The position numbers and the translations under genes are program-made. Below, piece after piece: positions 46,159-59,866 of a stretch of 64,000 nucleotides of DNA. The notes below the pieces were generated by a model, which was given only the letters and a program-made list of their open reading frames with translations, had not been told where the DNA came from and searched no databases. Within the stretch, counting starts at the first letter, position 1. Each line of letters opens with the position of its first letter. The stretch comes from Neodiprion pinetum (taxonomy: Eukaryota; Arthropoda; Insecta; Hymenoptera; Diprionidae), in assembly GCF_021155775.2 (NCBI RefSeq), contig NC_060235.2, positions 28,808,607 through 28,872,606 on the forward strand, written 5' to 3'.

Positions 46159-48127
46159 ATTTAAACAAAATATTTATTTACATTGGCTAAAATTTCAAAG
46201 TAAATATTCTCACAATTTGGTTGTGCAAGTTGGCAGTAATGCTCATTTGACAAGTAAAATAGAGTCCTACAGCAACAGTATATTGCAATTTTAGGATAGT
46301 CAACATCAAAAAAAGACTAATTAAAATAAAATTATTTCAGCTTTAATAAAGAGCTGATTGATGAATAATTCATTAATTCTTTTAGTTAGGTGAATAATTT
46401 GTAAACAGTGGTTCGACTTTTTAAAACATTCAATTTGTGAGAAGTTTCAAGAAATAAATAATATATTAAACGAAGTACGTACTTGATTTCTGTTATTAGG
46501 CTGAATTAGGCAATATATTGAAGGTACATTTGTAGCATAAATGAAACATGTGAGGTTTGATCTCAAGAAGCTTTCATTTATGCAGTATATAATATAGATT
46601 TTTCTGAATTCAACATCGTTGGGTATTTGATCTGGTACACTTATGCAACCCATATACTCATTCAAGTCGGTATTGATCAGTTTCTGATTTAATTTAAAAA
46701 ATGAATGCAAATCTGCTTTGTTAGCAATTTAATTTTGACCAATTGTGCGACGTTATGTGAATGAATGTAATAGATTGAAACTGCACTGTATGTGCAATAA
46801 GTAGATGATGCTACATACTATGTTAGATTACGTACTCGACGAAAAAAAATTTGCAACATAAAGACATTCGGAACAGTAGAAAGAATTTGTTATTCCGTAC
46901 TTTCTTTTTTTCAAGTTTGAAATATGATTTCTGGTTGCTTAGAAACGTGACAAATCTGTGTCAATTAAAATTTTATTTTAAATATACTAATGTCCCTAAT
47001 TGTAAATTAAAGTTAAATTATAGCCTCTCTGATATTGTACCTGAGATTCTGCTGTGCACTAGATATGTAAATTGATTAAATGTATGTTACCATTACATAG
47101 GTAATGTGATTGTATAAAGTTGATGTATTACAACTAACCAGTGAACAATATGGAAATGAAAAACATCGTCACATACATACTTTTTTATTGAATAAGTATA
47201 TATATAAAAAAATGAATCCAGTATCATCAGATTGTCAATAAATCAAATTACTGAATATTTTCTGTAATAGCATTGTTGAATTGGAAGACATGGAGTTGAT
47301 CAACCACATTTGTTCATCGAAGTTTAAATGAATTTTTTCAATCTGCAAAATATAATGGCCTGAGAGAATTAATTTAAATATACAAGCATTTCTTGTTTCT
47401 GTTGTAGGTTGTGTGTATTTTATTACCAATTTCTGAGAAAATGGTGCGAAGCTCTAACATAGAAGAAAATATCACGCATAAATATGAATGTGTGAACAGA
47501 GTCTTTAAGTGTCAACTTATGTTTGAGCTTGACCCTAGATTCGAAAAGCGACTTTGTGCGTTAGTTACTGATAAAATTCAATTTCTTCATTGATCGCTAC
47601 TTATGTTTGGAATGTATGAGAAATGGGAAGAAGCACATCATTTTATTCCACTTAATGACAATCTAATGTTATCTTAGAGTAGTGATTATCTTTCATTCAA
47701 ATCACATTATTCAACAGATGTAACTATCGATAACACAGGAATAGTTGTAAACATACTGGGAATTACGAAAATCAGATGATCTACAGAGTGCGTGAAAGTT
47801 CATATATAGATCTTATGGCACTAAATAGAAGTTCAATCCCAATTATGAAATTCTTTGTAAATAATTGAAACTGTAATTTGGCCTCTCAAAACTTAGACTG
47901 CATTCAGTATATTCAAGTTATACATTGCTGAAATATATTCAGTTGAATAACAAATCTACCCCTTTCGTGTACGACATTTTGCACACCCCCTATGTAAAGT
48001 CTGATATAATAAGATAATTGTCAGATAAACTTTATATCTATATTTACAAAATATTCTAACTTCATCTTAATTAAAAAATAATCATTAAAATTCCCGTTAC
48101 AAAATGATATTTTATAAAATTCAATGA
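46159..48127. other. 3' intergenic region, NIP45 and Dicer-1
   Basis: About 2 kb of AT-rich DNA between convergent genes. Open frames at 46447-46710 (minus), 46851-47075 and 47411-47593 (plus) are short, lack family matches known to me, and look like background. Confidence 0.6.
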
Positions 48128-51100
48128 TCACAGTTTTTCTCTTTGATGTCGTTGCATTTTTTTTAGTTTTTTAAGTGCACATTTTGCAGCTGTACATTTA
48201 GCAATGCGATAATTTCTTCCTATTCCTTTGAAAGAACCCTTCCCAAACACATCTACTGTGACTCTTACACGCCGACCATCAGCTAGTTTTTCAGGCTTCC
48301 CAAACTTTGCTGTTTCAGGTTCCAACTCTAATAATTCTCTTATTGGAGATTTTGGTACGTTTGTACTGAATTGTTCTGAAAATGAAAAATTACAAAAATT
48401 GAATGAGCAAATACAGTAACAGATATATATATCCCCTGGTAACCAAAAATTTTACTTAATTTTTTTTAAAATTTATGTGGTAAAAAGAATCGCCAAATTT
48501 CACTTCTTTGAAGGAACTGAATCAACAAGATATCAATATAGCAAAGCTCACTGTTGATAAAACGTTAAGAATTTACTTAGGTTTTACATTTCACTGGGCT
48601 AACGATTTTTAAAATAATATAACTCATGACATAGAGATCATTGTCTGGCAAAATATATTTACATACCTATTTCAGACCTCATGATTTTATAATACACCCT
48701 CCAAACAGCGTCAAGAGACATACCACTGTCTAAATAAATTGCTCCTGCCAAAGATTCAAAAACATCACCTAAAGCCTTTGGAACTTCAACGTCTTCTGCC
48801 TCTTCGCATTCATCTTCAGCAATTAAATAATACTGTCGGAGAAAAGTTAATAGACCTAATTTTTTTATATTTACAACCAACTAATTTTGCAAGATACATT
48901 TTATTAATTATACCCACTTCTTCACTGATAGAGTGACCATTTTCTTCTTGTATCCTGACGAATCTGTCAATGACCACATTTAAACCTGGTGATAGATGGC
49001 GGAAATATTTATGAAATCCACATCTCACTGCCAGCGAAGCAAATATTGTATTATTTACCAAAGCTGACCTCAAATCTGTTAGAGCACCAGGGGAATGTTG
49101 CCTTGTATCCTCATACAAATGTCTTGTTATCAGATAATCTAGTGGCAATCAAATAACGATTTTTAAGAATAATACAAATTTACTATACTTATGGAAAAGC
49201 TGGTGAATGAATAAATAATTACAGCTGTAAATTGAATGCTATTACAAGTTAAACACTTCGATGGTTTCCTTAATAGCAAACGGTTTTAAGCATATGTAAT
49301 AATTTGCATTTTTCTAACATTCGTATGCTTGATCATAAGGTGATTTACGCACTAAGTTGTTACCTAAAACTGCATCTCCAAGAAATTCTAAGCGTTGGTA
49401 ACAGTCTGTCAATTTATTTGGCTGATACGATGCATGGGTGAATGCTTGCAATAAGTAACTCGGCTCACGAAATTTGTAGCCCATACTTTCTTCAAGATCG
49501 CTATAACCGTCCAGCATCAGACTCAACTCCTTTTCAGGATCTGGTACATGCCTCAAAAGTGGGCACTGTGGCTCATCTAAGTTTCCATAGCGTATCTATA
49601 GGGGATTATATTACAATTAAATATTTTTGTGTTGATATTAAAAATGATATAAACATGACTTATTAATGTGATTATATCTATTTATATTTCAGGCAATTTT
49701 ATTTGGTATTATGTTATGATGAGTACATTCAACTTCGTACCAGAACAGTACAATATACCACAAATTAAGGATGATATTTCACATGATAAACATTTTGAAC
49801 TATTTACTTGTGTCCAGCATGTTTCTCCATTTTCGTTAATTTCCTTAATATAGGACGAACTACCCGGAGGTCTGTCAAGTGGTTCATTTGTGGATATGAT
49901 AGAAACTTTTTGGAATGGTAAGACATGAATTCCTAGCCAGGCCATGAATAAGAAAGCTCCTCTGGGCCCACACGCTATTAAATATGCTCCTATTAAAGCT
50001 TCCACACAGTCAGCGACACTTTTATCTGGTATACTATGCTGTGTAATTAGATTATATGGTATGAAACATCGTAACTTTTCAAAATCGGTAGCAGAATCAT
50101 TGCTGCTTCGAATCAGTTCAGTTCGCATAATCTCGAGTTTATGCTCCGTTTCTCGAACAAGTTCGGATATTTCATTTCGATTTACAGCTCTGAGAACTGG
50201 AATATCTGCTTGGTTCCACAAATTTGACGGCACTCCAGATTCTATTAATGCTTGTTCTATTTCACGTGGTACATAATAGCATGGTGGTAACCAATTATCG
50301 TGCGGTTCAAATTTAGTTGCTATCATACTTTCACCCAATACTTTTCGACGGCCTAATCTGTATAAATTTAAATTGCTCACCTGCAATACAGATATGAATC
50401 ATGAGATCAACTTGACTATTATGTGGGTACACTGATACTTTATTTTAAACGTCATTACTATTTTACTGTGCTAAGCTGCAAGTTAAAAATAATAGAGTTT
50501 ATAAGTCAGAGGTGCAAAATGAAAAGGAAAGAATAAGGTTGATCTATATAAAAAAATATTTCGACAATTCAATTGAGACTGTATAAATTCAAGATATTGA
50601 CTTACTTGTTTTGATCTCAGGTGACTCAATTTTCCTTCATGTATATTGTCATATGTACAATACAAGTATGTAGTTATTGAATATTTTAGAAAAGAATCTC
50701 CAATAGTTTCGAGCCTCTCTAAATTAATACCATCGTTAGCATTTGACATTGTCAACGCTTGAAGAATTAAACTCGGACTTGGTCCAGGGTGACCATTTAG
50801 ATTCGGTTGATAATCAAAACTAAAAAAAGAATCGTCTGCTTCTTCCAATATCTGAGAGTTGTTTGATTGTTTCTTAATGGGTTGCCTCAGAGGCTGCGTA
50901 TTAATAACTTCATGTGTAAATCTTTTCGAAACCTGAGAGATGTATTCATAATACTCAGACGGCAGTAAGTCAGTTTTATTTTGTACAGCTGATGAGCGCC
51001 TCTTCAAAACGATTTCTTGATCGCTACGAATAAACATTCCATTCGTCAGAATTTCTTCTTTGGTTCGACTAGTTTCAATATTTTGAGCTGTCTCATGTTG

Positions 51101-54100
51101 TTGAATTAATCCATTCTGAATATCATTGGAACACTGCCAAACATCCTCGTCATAACTTCTTTCCAACTCTAATAAATCCAAAATTCTTTTATTAATTTCA
51201 TTTTTACGGATTCTATTTTCGTCTTCCACAGCTTCTGCAACATTATCTCCCATAAAAGCAATGCGTAGACCACCACCACCTTCATCACTTTCGTCTGAAA
51301 AATCTCCCATTGCTTCACTAGAGGTGTCATCAGTATCGTAAGCATCTAAATCAGAATCACAGGCAGGTGAGCCGTACCTAATATCATTCCAAGAAAAGGT
51401 ATCTTGTAGCACCGTTAAATTTGGTGAAAAAATATTTTCATTATTCAATTCCACTGCATTTATAGCCATTTCATTAGACCACGTTCCAATTTCCATTTCA
51501 TTATCTTTATCCACGGAACTGTCATGTTTTGAAGAGATATCTTTCTCAATTTCTTCTGCCACGGACATACTGTCTGTCAATTTAGGTATAACAGATTTCG
51601 TAGTTTTAGCATCACTTTTCATTTCAATCAATTTACTACTGTCCTTTGATTTATTCAAGACTTCCGATAGACTCCAACCAAAGTCTAATGGCAACCATTC
51701 AAAGTCTACAAATAATATACGGCAATATTTATTCAAACGCTTCAATTGGTAATATCCCTCTGGTTTAGAAACATTTTTTTTATGTTACATCCATGTGACG
51801 GCATTCAAAGAAGTCAATTTGCATGTTCTACCACTTGGTCGAGTACAGATTAGGATTTATGTGAATATAAGTTCACATTTGTATACCGAATTACCTGGAT
51901 CTAAATGTTGCTGCCCCAAATTTATCATTTTTGCTACCTGGCATCGTATTTGATTAGCAAGAAGAAGTGCGTTGATTCTATAAAGTATGCATGGCAGACA
52001 AACCGCTTGTCTCCATAATGAGGCAGGAAATGGGTGAATAGCACAAAGCTCTGCTACCAATATTTGTTTTTGTTCCAAATTTTCTCTCTTTGCCTTCTTG
52101 GTTTCCTCACTACTAGTTGGTAATGCAACACCTTTACGATTGATGTATCTGGAAAGTGAATGAAATAAACGAGTTCAGTAATTTCTGTTCAATGTAAAAT
52201 ATAAAGTTCAATTGAACCGGAAAATGCGATTGATATTAAGTTACTTTACCTTGGTGTGAGAAAATTGAGCCTAGCTGAAGTATGATCTACATCAAGTAGC
52301 GGTTGATTCAGATTCTGAATCTGTATGTTATATTTTTTCAAATAATACTCCTCAAATGTACTATAGTCAGCCCCAGGAAAAGAAGATTTTGGATTCAAGT
52401 TGGCACAAATTTCCGCTACATAAAAGTACTAAAACAAGTTACGATAAGAACAGATTCCTACTCTGTGATTTATGTGGAGAAAATCATTACGTTTACATTA
52501 TTGAAAAATTATTTCACAAAAAACATTAACACAGATTTATTGTTCATAATGTTTAAAATATGTTCAAATTTATTTACTTGTGGCTGATCCTTATTTCTAT
52601 ACCATGGCATAATAACAGCATCATGATATTTAGTTGCATCAAATTTGAATTGATTGCGATCTCCTTCCGACACTTCATTCGGTATTGCATTCCTGTTCTC
52701 ATATATACGTTCTAAGAACTCCCAATCCACATTAACATCCGGGCCATTTTCTGTGATGACTGAAATTCATTATAAGTCCGCAATATAGTGAAAAGCTAAA
52801 TGATAAATGATCAGTGTGGACTATACATACGAAAGAACGATTAAATTTACCTGTAACAATTAGATAAAGATTCAAAAGAAATCTGACATTATACAATCCA
52901 TTTCTGAAGAGATGGCCAAGTTGGAATGCACCAATGCAAAAGCTTATCATATATGCCATGAATGTGTCAGGGGATTGCAAAAAGTACTCCTATTGAATTA
53001 AATAACTTCCTAGGTGACATTCATATATTCCAAATTTTGTACTTACCCGTTTTTACAGGAACAATAAAGTATGAATTTTCTGAAGCATTCGGATCAAATA
53101 GCATCAGATATTTTTGAAGCCTTAGAACATTTGTGAATGTGTACTTGAGGAAGGCTGCTACTCGTTCAATTTGATCAGCATTCAATGTAACCGTCTCCTT
53201 ACTTAATTCAAGTTTTACATGAACCTCTCCCGATCTCGTGTATATTGGGAATGGACATAGCTAAAGTTAAAAGAAGTTTATTTGAAAAATGCGATTCGTA
53301 AATAAATGTTGATGCTTCACTGAATAATCTGAATTTAGTCACTTCTATCATTGTTTTAAAATTAAGGGACAGAATTTCAGTTCGTTTTTTATATCAAAAT
53401 TGTAAGTCACCTTTGGTATTTTTTTTAGAGTTAGAATGCCAAATCCTATAGCTGACTCTTCAGGAGGATATATTCGACGACCTCTTGTGTTTTGTTCCTC
53501 AGGTAAAGGGCAAGTGAGTACCATACTAATATGATATAAAAACGATTTCGTCATCAGTACAGGCCTGCAATCTGTTAACACTTCGGCAGTCTGAAATATA
53601 AAAGTAGATTTTTATACAACGAAGATACTGAATTGGACTGATATCACAGGCGAATACAGGTTTTGTCAGCAATAATGCTTTTTCAATACAAAGCATAGTC
53701 CACCTTTTTGTAGTAGTATTGTCTTCGTTTAGTGGTACCTGGGCGCGCTTCAGAAAACTCAGCTTTTGTTTCATCTGGTAGTGGAGGGGCTTCAGCATCT
53801 TCTGGGTTTGCTTTAAAATTTTCTTTACCAATTGGCAACAAATAATCATCAATTTCATTAGCTCTATGAAGATCTATGCAGAGTTGAAGTGCAGCCAAGC
53901 GACGAGCCATTGCGCTATTCGGCATTGGATATGACTACGAAGTATAAGTCAAGCTTTATGCACGGATTTCATTTATTGTAAAGGTATTTCAACATGGGAA
54001 ATTTTATATATCTTGACACTCACCGTTACTGTGTATTTCACAGGCGAGTTTATTGGCAAACGTATGGAACAAACATACATGGTTTTATTGTCAATAATTG

Positions 54101-57100
54101 TTGGTTCAATTATCCATTCTGGTGTTAATCGAGTGAATGTATCACTAGGCAGCTTGGCACAATACCTGTAACATGTATCATTTTTTAATGAAATTTGTCC
54201 AAAACACCCAAAATGAAAGAAACAGGAATATTTGTATGATTTATATGACTTGTTTGAAGTATTGATGACTTTAAAATATATAATAATGCTGCAATTGATT
54301 ATTTGATACGTTACCTGTTTACCAAAGATATTGCAGAATTAAAAGTAACACTAGGTGAACCCTCAATACTCAATGGTTTGTACTGAGGTAACAAATCACC
54401 ATATTTATCCGCCAATAATTCTTCTTCTTCCGAAGGTTCCTTATTGGCGCACTTTGATAATAAAGTCTGGAAATAAGTGGAAACTTTGAAAAATTATGTT
54501 GATTGTAGTAAAGTAATGTTAAAATGAGTCTGCATGTGCAGTGCTTGCTCTTACTTGTTCTATTGCAAATCTGGTGAATTTGGAATTTGATATACTCCAC
54601 AAAATATTTGATTGTTTAACATGCAAGAAACTGGATATAGTTCAATTGTAAATCTAAGTTAGATAATTTTCCAATTATGAACTGACTGGATTTTACCTGT
54701 TCAATATAGTGATATTCAGCTAACTTTTGTATACACTCATTGGATATTTTTTCACTCACGAAAAGCACATGAAGGGCATCAGTTGCCCGAGCTCGGCCTT
54801 TGCACTGCACGTAAGACTGATAGCTCTTAGGGAAATCATACCTCATCACAAAATTGCATTTTGGTATATCTATTCCTGGAAAATTTATAGTTCAAAATGC
54901 ACATTGCTTTTTAAAAAACTTTAGAAACTGGCCATTTACTTACAACAATACATACCCTCCTCCAATATCGATGTAGCAATTAATAAATTACATTCGTGTA
55001 TTCGGAAGCTTTTTAAAACCTCCTCTTGTTTCCGATGTTGAACCTCCATGTCATGAGCAGAGCTTGTTCCCTCAGGATTCTTTTCAATTGTATAAAGTGG
55101 AGAGAGAAATTGTAAATCTTTGTCATACTTACAAGCGTCCTGGAGAAAAATAATCAACTCTTTGTAATTATATTTAGTTTATGACAAGTATTTGTATACC
55201 CAAATCTCACAAAAATGTAATATTAGGTTTGGAATGTTAGAATAACTTTTGTTGTGTCTTCTTTGTTTTTATGTAAAGAGTAAAGATATTAAAAGCAACA
55301 AAAACTTACATTCAATAGATAAAATAATATTTTTGCTGTAAATCCTTTATCCACAAAAATAACTCCGCACAACAGATCTGGATCAATTTGAGTACGTGGA
55401 TACCGTGATTTTGGAGGTCTTTTAATACCAGTTCGTAGCTTTTTGACATTTCCAATGTATTTTGATTGTTGGAGGCCATCTTTTCCAGTATCAATGTCTT
55501 TCTTGCAGGCAGATACACCTTAATTAACAATGCATAAGGATATGGTTAATTATGAAACCACTGTTTCAACAGTGTCAAATGTTTCAACGTACTGTGTCCA
55601 TTGCTCAGTTTGTTGTCTGGGATAGTCAATTCTTTTTTGCTGGATGGGGCATAACACTTGAGTATATGCAATAGTCGATGAACACATGGAGTGGAGAATT
55701 TGTATAATTTTTCTCTTTCGCTCAAATTTTCAAATTCACTTTCACAAATAGCTCTAGAAACCAAACAAACCATAATGTCTCGGTTTTTGTATTATATCAA
55801 TTATAACCAAATGTATAAATTAGAATTGAGGGTAGAAGTGAAGAATCTACAGTGGCAAATCTGTTGGAGGAGTTTGACTACTCAATACTTGATATTTCAT
55901 GAAACACATACCTTATTTTAATAAACAAGGAAACCACAACGTTGAATAATAAGTAGTGTCGCTCATAAGGGGTTTTTACTTTCAGCTTTTCTGCTTGAAT
56001 TAGCAAAGCTAGAGCAGCGTGATTGGCGCACCAAGCCCCGAATGTTTGAAGTACGTACAAAAAGTCTTCTATCATTGAGCAAGGTTCCTGTTTAGGATCA
56101 GGAATCTTCTGTATGTCCTCGAGGAACTCATCGTTGTAAATTTCAGTGGGATCATAGCGATGATCACACAAAAAGTTCATAGCATGCATAGCACAGTTCT
56201 CCAGAGTCTGGTTTAATTCTTCATATTCGCCACATTTGTATTCTACAATGTACTCTTTTGGTTTTGGACTATATCTGAATCAAAATTGAATACATTGTTA
56301 TTTTACACAAAACATAGTAATTGAGTGAACAAAGTGAAACAAACACAATGAGTAAGAAGATACAAACCTTAATACTGATACAATATCACTGGCTGTTTCA
56401 ATTCTACAATGAAAGGTTTTTTCCAAAAGTTCAACTTCTGCTTCCAGTCGTCCTGGCTGACGAGTTAGATTAAAAACTGGTGCAGCAAAACCAATTAGTC
56501 GAGGACCGTTAGAGACATTAAATTTTTGTAAAACAAACTTTAGCTTTTCATCATTGACTGCTTTGTGGCATTGATCTACAATTGCCAAATTTATTTGACT
56601 TGGATAAATTTTATTCTGATTCAACAGATCTGCACAAACATGTGATGTAGTAACAATCACCTTTAACAAATAAAATAAATCTGTATCAACAAATATGAAC
56701 ACAAATGATACAGACTTTATGTAGATTTAAATAACTTGTAAGATTTTCGTAAAAATAAGACATACATCAATCATGCTGTTGTTTTACATCACAATATTGG
56801 ACTTTGATAAAATAGACTGCTATATAACACTTGTATATTTGATAATTGTGCGCTACTTTTTTGAGGAAGATTTGAACAAAGATCGAGTCTCTTAAAATAA
56901 AGACTTGTATTTTGAAAATCATACAGATATTACAGAATTACCATATTGAATAACTGGTTGAAAATTGAAATAAAATTTATATCGTTGATAACATATATCA
57001 CCTGACTTTCAGCGAATTTTCTATCGAACTCTGGCCATGTCTCAGAATCACAGATAAGTACGCGTAAATCTGTTAATTGTTGTATATATACAGCTTTGGT

Positions 57101-57606
57101 TAAACATCGATCTGTATCTCTTAGAATGTATACTGAGCGCTTGCCTCCTTCTGACGGAGATCTGTGAACAGATGGAACTCAAGTTATCCAAAGATTTGAA
57201 GATGAAAAAACAACGATTGTAAAGAGAAACGACATAGCTTTACCTTCTGTTGTTAGTCGCCAACTCTTGAATTAGTTTGATAACAATAAATATTTGTTCA
57301 GAATTTTTTCCTAGACAAACTATTATGTTGCTCTCTAAAGCTGCGTAGAGGAGCTCCACCTAGCATAAAAAATTTTCACAAGGCACTAATTACTTCGATT
57401 TGTACAACTTGTTGAAATAAATTATGGAATTCAAAATGTAATTTGAAAAATGTAATTTAAAAAATGTAATTTGAGTAATGATAAACGAACTTTGGAAATT
57501 AGTTACCACTACATGTATCTTTTAGAATTATGTCTTATTTACTCACTTGATATTCTCTAGGAGAGAAAGACTTAGTATGAACTTGATCATTTAATGGAAA
57601 TGCCAT
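48128..57606 (-). CDS. Dcr-1: Dicer-1, miRNA-producing RNase III
   Basis: It cuts pre-miRNA hairpins to miRNA duplexes in the cytoplasm. Exons on the minus strand: 57606-57547, 57359-57244, 57161-57002, 56660-56368, 56274-55912, 55753-55593, 55518-55310, 55139-54956, 54875-54697, 54466-54315, 54165-54024, 53934-53704, 53590-53411, 53260-53047, 52759-52578, 52428-52250, 52148-51895, 51705-50606, 50380-49808, 49595-49364, 49138-48918, 48832-48667, 48375-48128; 5799 nt, 1932 residues. The helicase-like part (about 1-575) is degenerate: the Walker A place reads CLGKNSEQIF and motif II reads VDQCHK, as in Dicer-1 enzymes that do not need ATP; QCKGRARA remains near its end. The dimerisation domain, platform and PAZ follow, then an acidic insert (exon 51705-50606). 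RNase IIIa has ERLETIGDSFLKY and DCVEALIGAYL; RNase IIIb has QRLEFLGDAVLDYL and GDVFESLAGAIY. A dsRBD ends the protein (KGIGRNYRIAKCTAAKCALK). All catalytic acidic residues of both RNase III sites are present. Confidence 0.96.
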
Positions 57607-58064
57607 GGAGATTGTAGTAATGAAATGTTTTTATATCGTTGAACGTATAAAACCCAATTACGGGTTGTTTGCTTTATCAAAAAACTAGCAAAACGTCAAT
57701 AATAACGTAAATCAAGGTGAAACCTTATCGAAATGTGCACTCTAGACGAATAACAGTGTTGTACGGCTATTTTTATACGAAAAGATTTGACCAAATTTTA
57801 GGTTATTCTGCTTGTCAAATAATCGGCGGCACACAGATCTGTCTTCGCGATGTGAACCATAATTAATACATAGATTGGAACTCTCTAAAACCATTTGTTT
57901 ATTTGCTCTAAAGAGCTGGTAGTAACCAGCATCTGGTATTGACAATCGGAACTGATATTTAAAGAGGCTGTGTACTCCAATAAATTGGTACGTATGTTTA
58001 CAATCAAATAAAAAAGTACATACAATCGGTAACTCTTCGAATAGTAGGCATATTATGAGCCTGA
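57607..58064. promoter_or_regulatory. presumed Dicer-1 promoter region
   Basis: About 460 bp lie between the Dicer-1 start codon and the hairpin described next. Composition is AT-rich, with no TATA box that I can separate from background. The plus strand holds only the short frames of the adjacent element. Confidence 0.35.
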
Positions 58065-58104
58065 AAGGTGCGTTTACATTGGAGCTTCAATGTAGACGCA
58101 CCTT
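58065..58104. repeat. 40-base palindrome upstream of Dicer-1
   Basis: AAGGTGCGTTTACATTG pairs with CAATGTAGACGCACCTT, one mismatch in 17 pairs, around a 6-base loop. It ends 6 bases before the MITE in the next entry and may belong to its insertion site or be an independent foldback. Confidence 0.8.
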
Positions 58105-58109
58105 AAAGC

Positions 58110-58399
58110 CTCACGGGGGCGCCATGCTCGATTTCGACGTGACGTATAGGTATCACGTATATGTCAATGCAAAAAAGGGCTCACAGCCCGTTCTACCTAT
58201 ATGCGTTTTTGAACAGACACACACCAATTCATTTTCATTCGATGCAGAAATAAAGAAATTCCATGCATTGTAGAAATCTTTGTTTAGAATGGCGTATAGA
58301 ATGGGGCTGTTGAAACCCTTGTTTACATTTGAGATGCGTGGACTTCGATATTTAGAGGTATATACGTCAACGTCGAAATCGAGCAAGGCACCCCCTCAG
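58110..58399. mobile_element. 290-bp MITE
   Basis: Imperfect inverted ends of about 45 bp (left core GCTCGATTTCGACGTGACGT at 58125, right core its near complement at about 58366-58388) enclose 200 bp without a gene. Open frames on both strands (plus 58055-58273, minus 58386-58153) run through the ends and are by-products; the shared peptide LDFDV appears in both because of the inverted ends. Confidence 0.7.
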
Positions 58400-58669
58400 A
58401 ATACGAAAAAAATTGCTAAAAATGGTAAGCACGACGTGACGCGAGTAGCAATAAAAAATTGTCAAGATTTGAACAAATGACAGATTATATGTACAAAAGA
58501 ACGCATAACAGCACATCCCCGGTTTTTCTGCGTTGCTGGCTCGCATTCAGTATATATATATATTTCACTGTTCTATTCTAGACTAAAGAAGCGAGACATT
58601 GAAATCACATTAATTATATTATTTATAAATATGTTGCGTACAAATAATAATAAGCTGTAAAACCCTCGC

Positions 58670-59515
58670 TCGTTAAAGCTCGCTCGGGGTCGGATGCCTA
58701 GTGCAGCTGGTTTTTGTTCTTGTGCGCTCGCTTACTCGTTGTTAGTGTTTTACCAGATGATACGAGATTAATGAGATACCTCAGGCCCTCACTGCTCACT
58801 GCACAGTGCAGGAACTACGAAGCACTGGTCCTGGAGGTCGAAATTCACTAGGTAGCGAACCTGGAGCGCAGGCACCATAGAAAATTACTCGTAACGGTCA
58901 AAAGTCAACAGGTCAAGGACCTGGACAGCCAGAACTACGGAGTGCTTGTCTCTGAAGTCCAGTTTCTCCAGGTAGAGGACTTTGAGCGCAGAAACTACGG
59001 AGCGCGAGTCCTGGAGGTCGAGATCCACCAGGTGGAGGACCTGGACAGCCATAACTACAGAAAATTAGTCCTGAAGGTCAAAAGTCACCAGGTCAAGGAC
59101 CTGGGTCGCCAGTCCTATTGAGTGCTTGTTCCTGAAGTAGAGTTTCACCAGGTAGCGGACCTGGAGCGCAGAAACTACGGAGCGCTTGTCTGGGAAGTCG
59201 AGTTCCACCAGGTAGCGGACCTGGAGCGTAGAAACTACGGAGCGCTTGTTCCGGAACTCGAGTTGCACCAGGAAGCGGTCCCGGAGCGCAGGATCCAGGA
59301 GGTGGAGAACCCGGTACTCGAAATTTGCGGAGCCCGATTCTCATCCGCCCGCTCTACTGCGCGGTTGTTTTCAGAATGATGAATTCGGTTAGCTGATTTT
59401 CGTCGTCGACGATTACTATAGATCGATGACGTCAGAGAAAAAAATTTCGGTGACGTCACTTTCTGAACATCCGAACATCCAAATTCTGGTTTTGAACTTT
59501 AATACTATGTATGAT
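58670..59515 (-). mobile_element. VNTR-bearing repeat element, inverted copy
   Basis: Reading on the minus strand, the head starts at 59515 (GATGTTCGGATGTTCAGAAA), followed by AACAACCGCGCAGTAGAGCG and about eight 60-bp units down to about 58800, then the GCGAG-rich tail to 58670 that matches 3290-3435. It is the best full-length copy here because head, array and tail are all present. Confidence 0.75.
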
Positions 59516-59866
59516 GTATAAATATGTTGCATACAAATATAATACCTATGTACATACGTATATATATATATTTACAGTTTATTTTACATAGTTAATACAT
59601 GGTCGCTTGAGTAAGATCTTTATACCTATTGTCCCATAGATATTTAATTATTTCGACAAATCCTTCTTAGAAGCAGTTTCGTTAGATCATGAATAAATTA
59701 CTGACGGGAAATTGTCAGAGTGAAATAAAATATATCTTCACTTATTGCAAAGAACTACATAATTGAATTATTTGCGATTTGCAGATTGTGTCAAGTACTT
59801 TTGGTCATAAGGTAATTCATTTCTAAAGCAAGCTCTGTTCATGTTATTATTCACCATCAAATATAT
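59516..59866. other. AT-rich gap between VNTR element and CCDC130
   Basis: A short TA microsatellite lies at about 59559-59571. The rest should contain the CCDC130 3' untranslated region. No gene is seen. Confidence 0.6.

Noticed and set aside
57742..57945. Minus-strand open frame before Dicer-1
   Set aside because: Short, no domain, lies in the presumed promoter; background.
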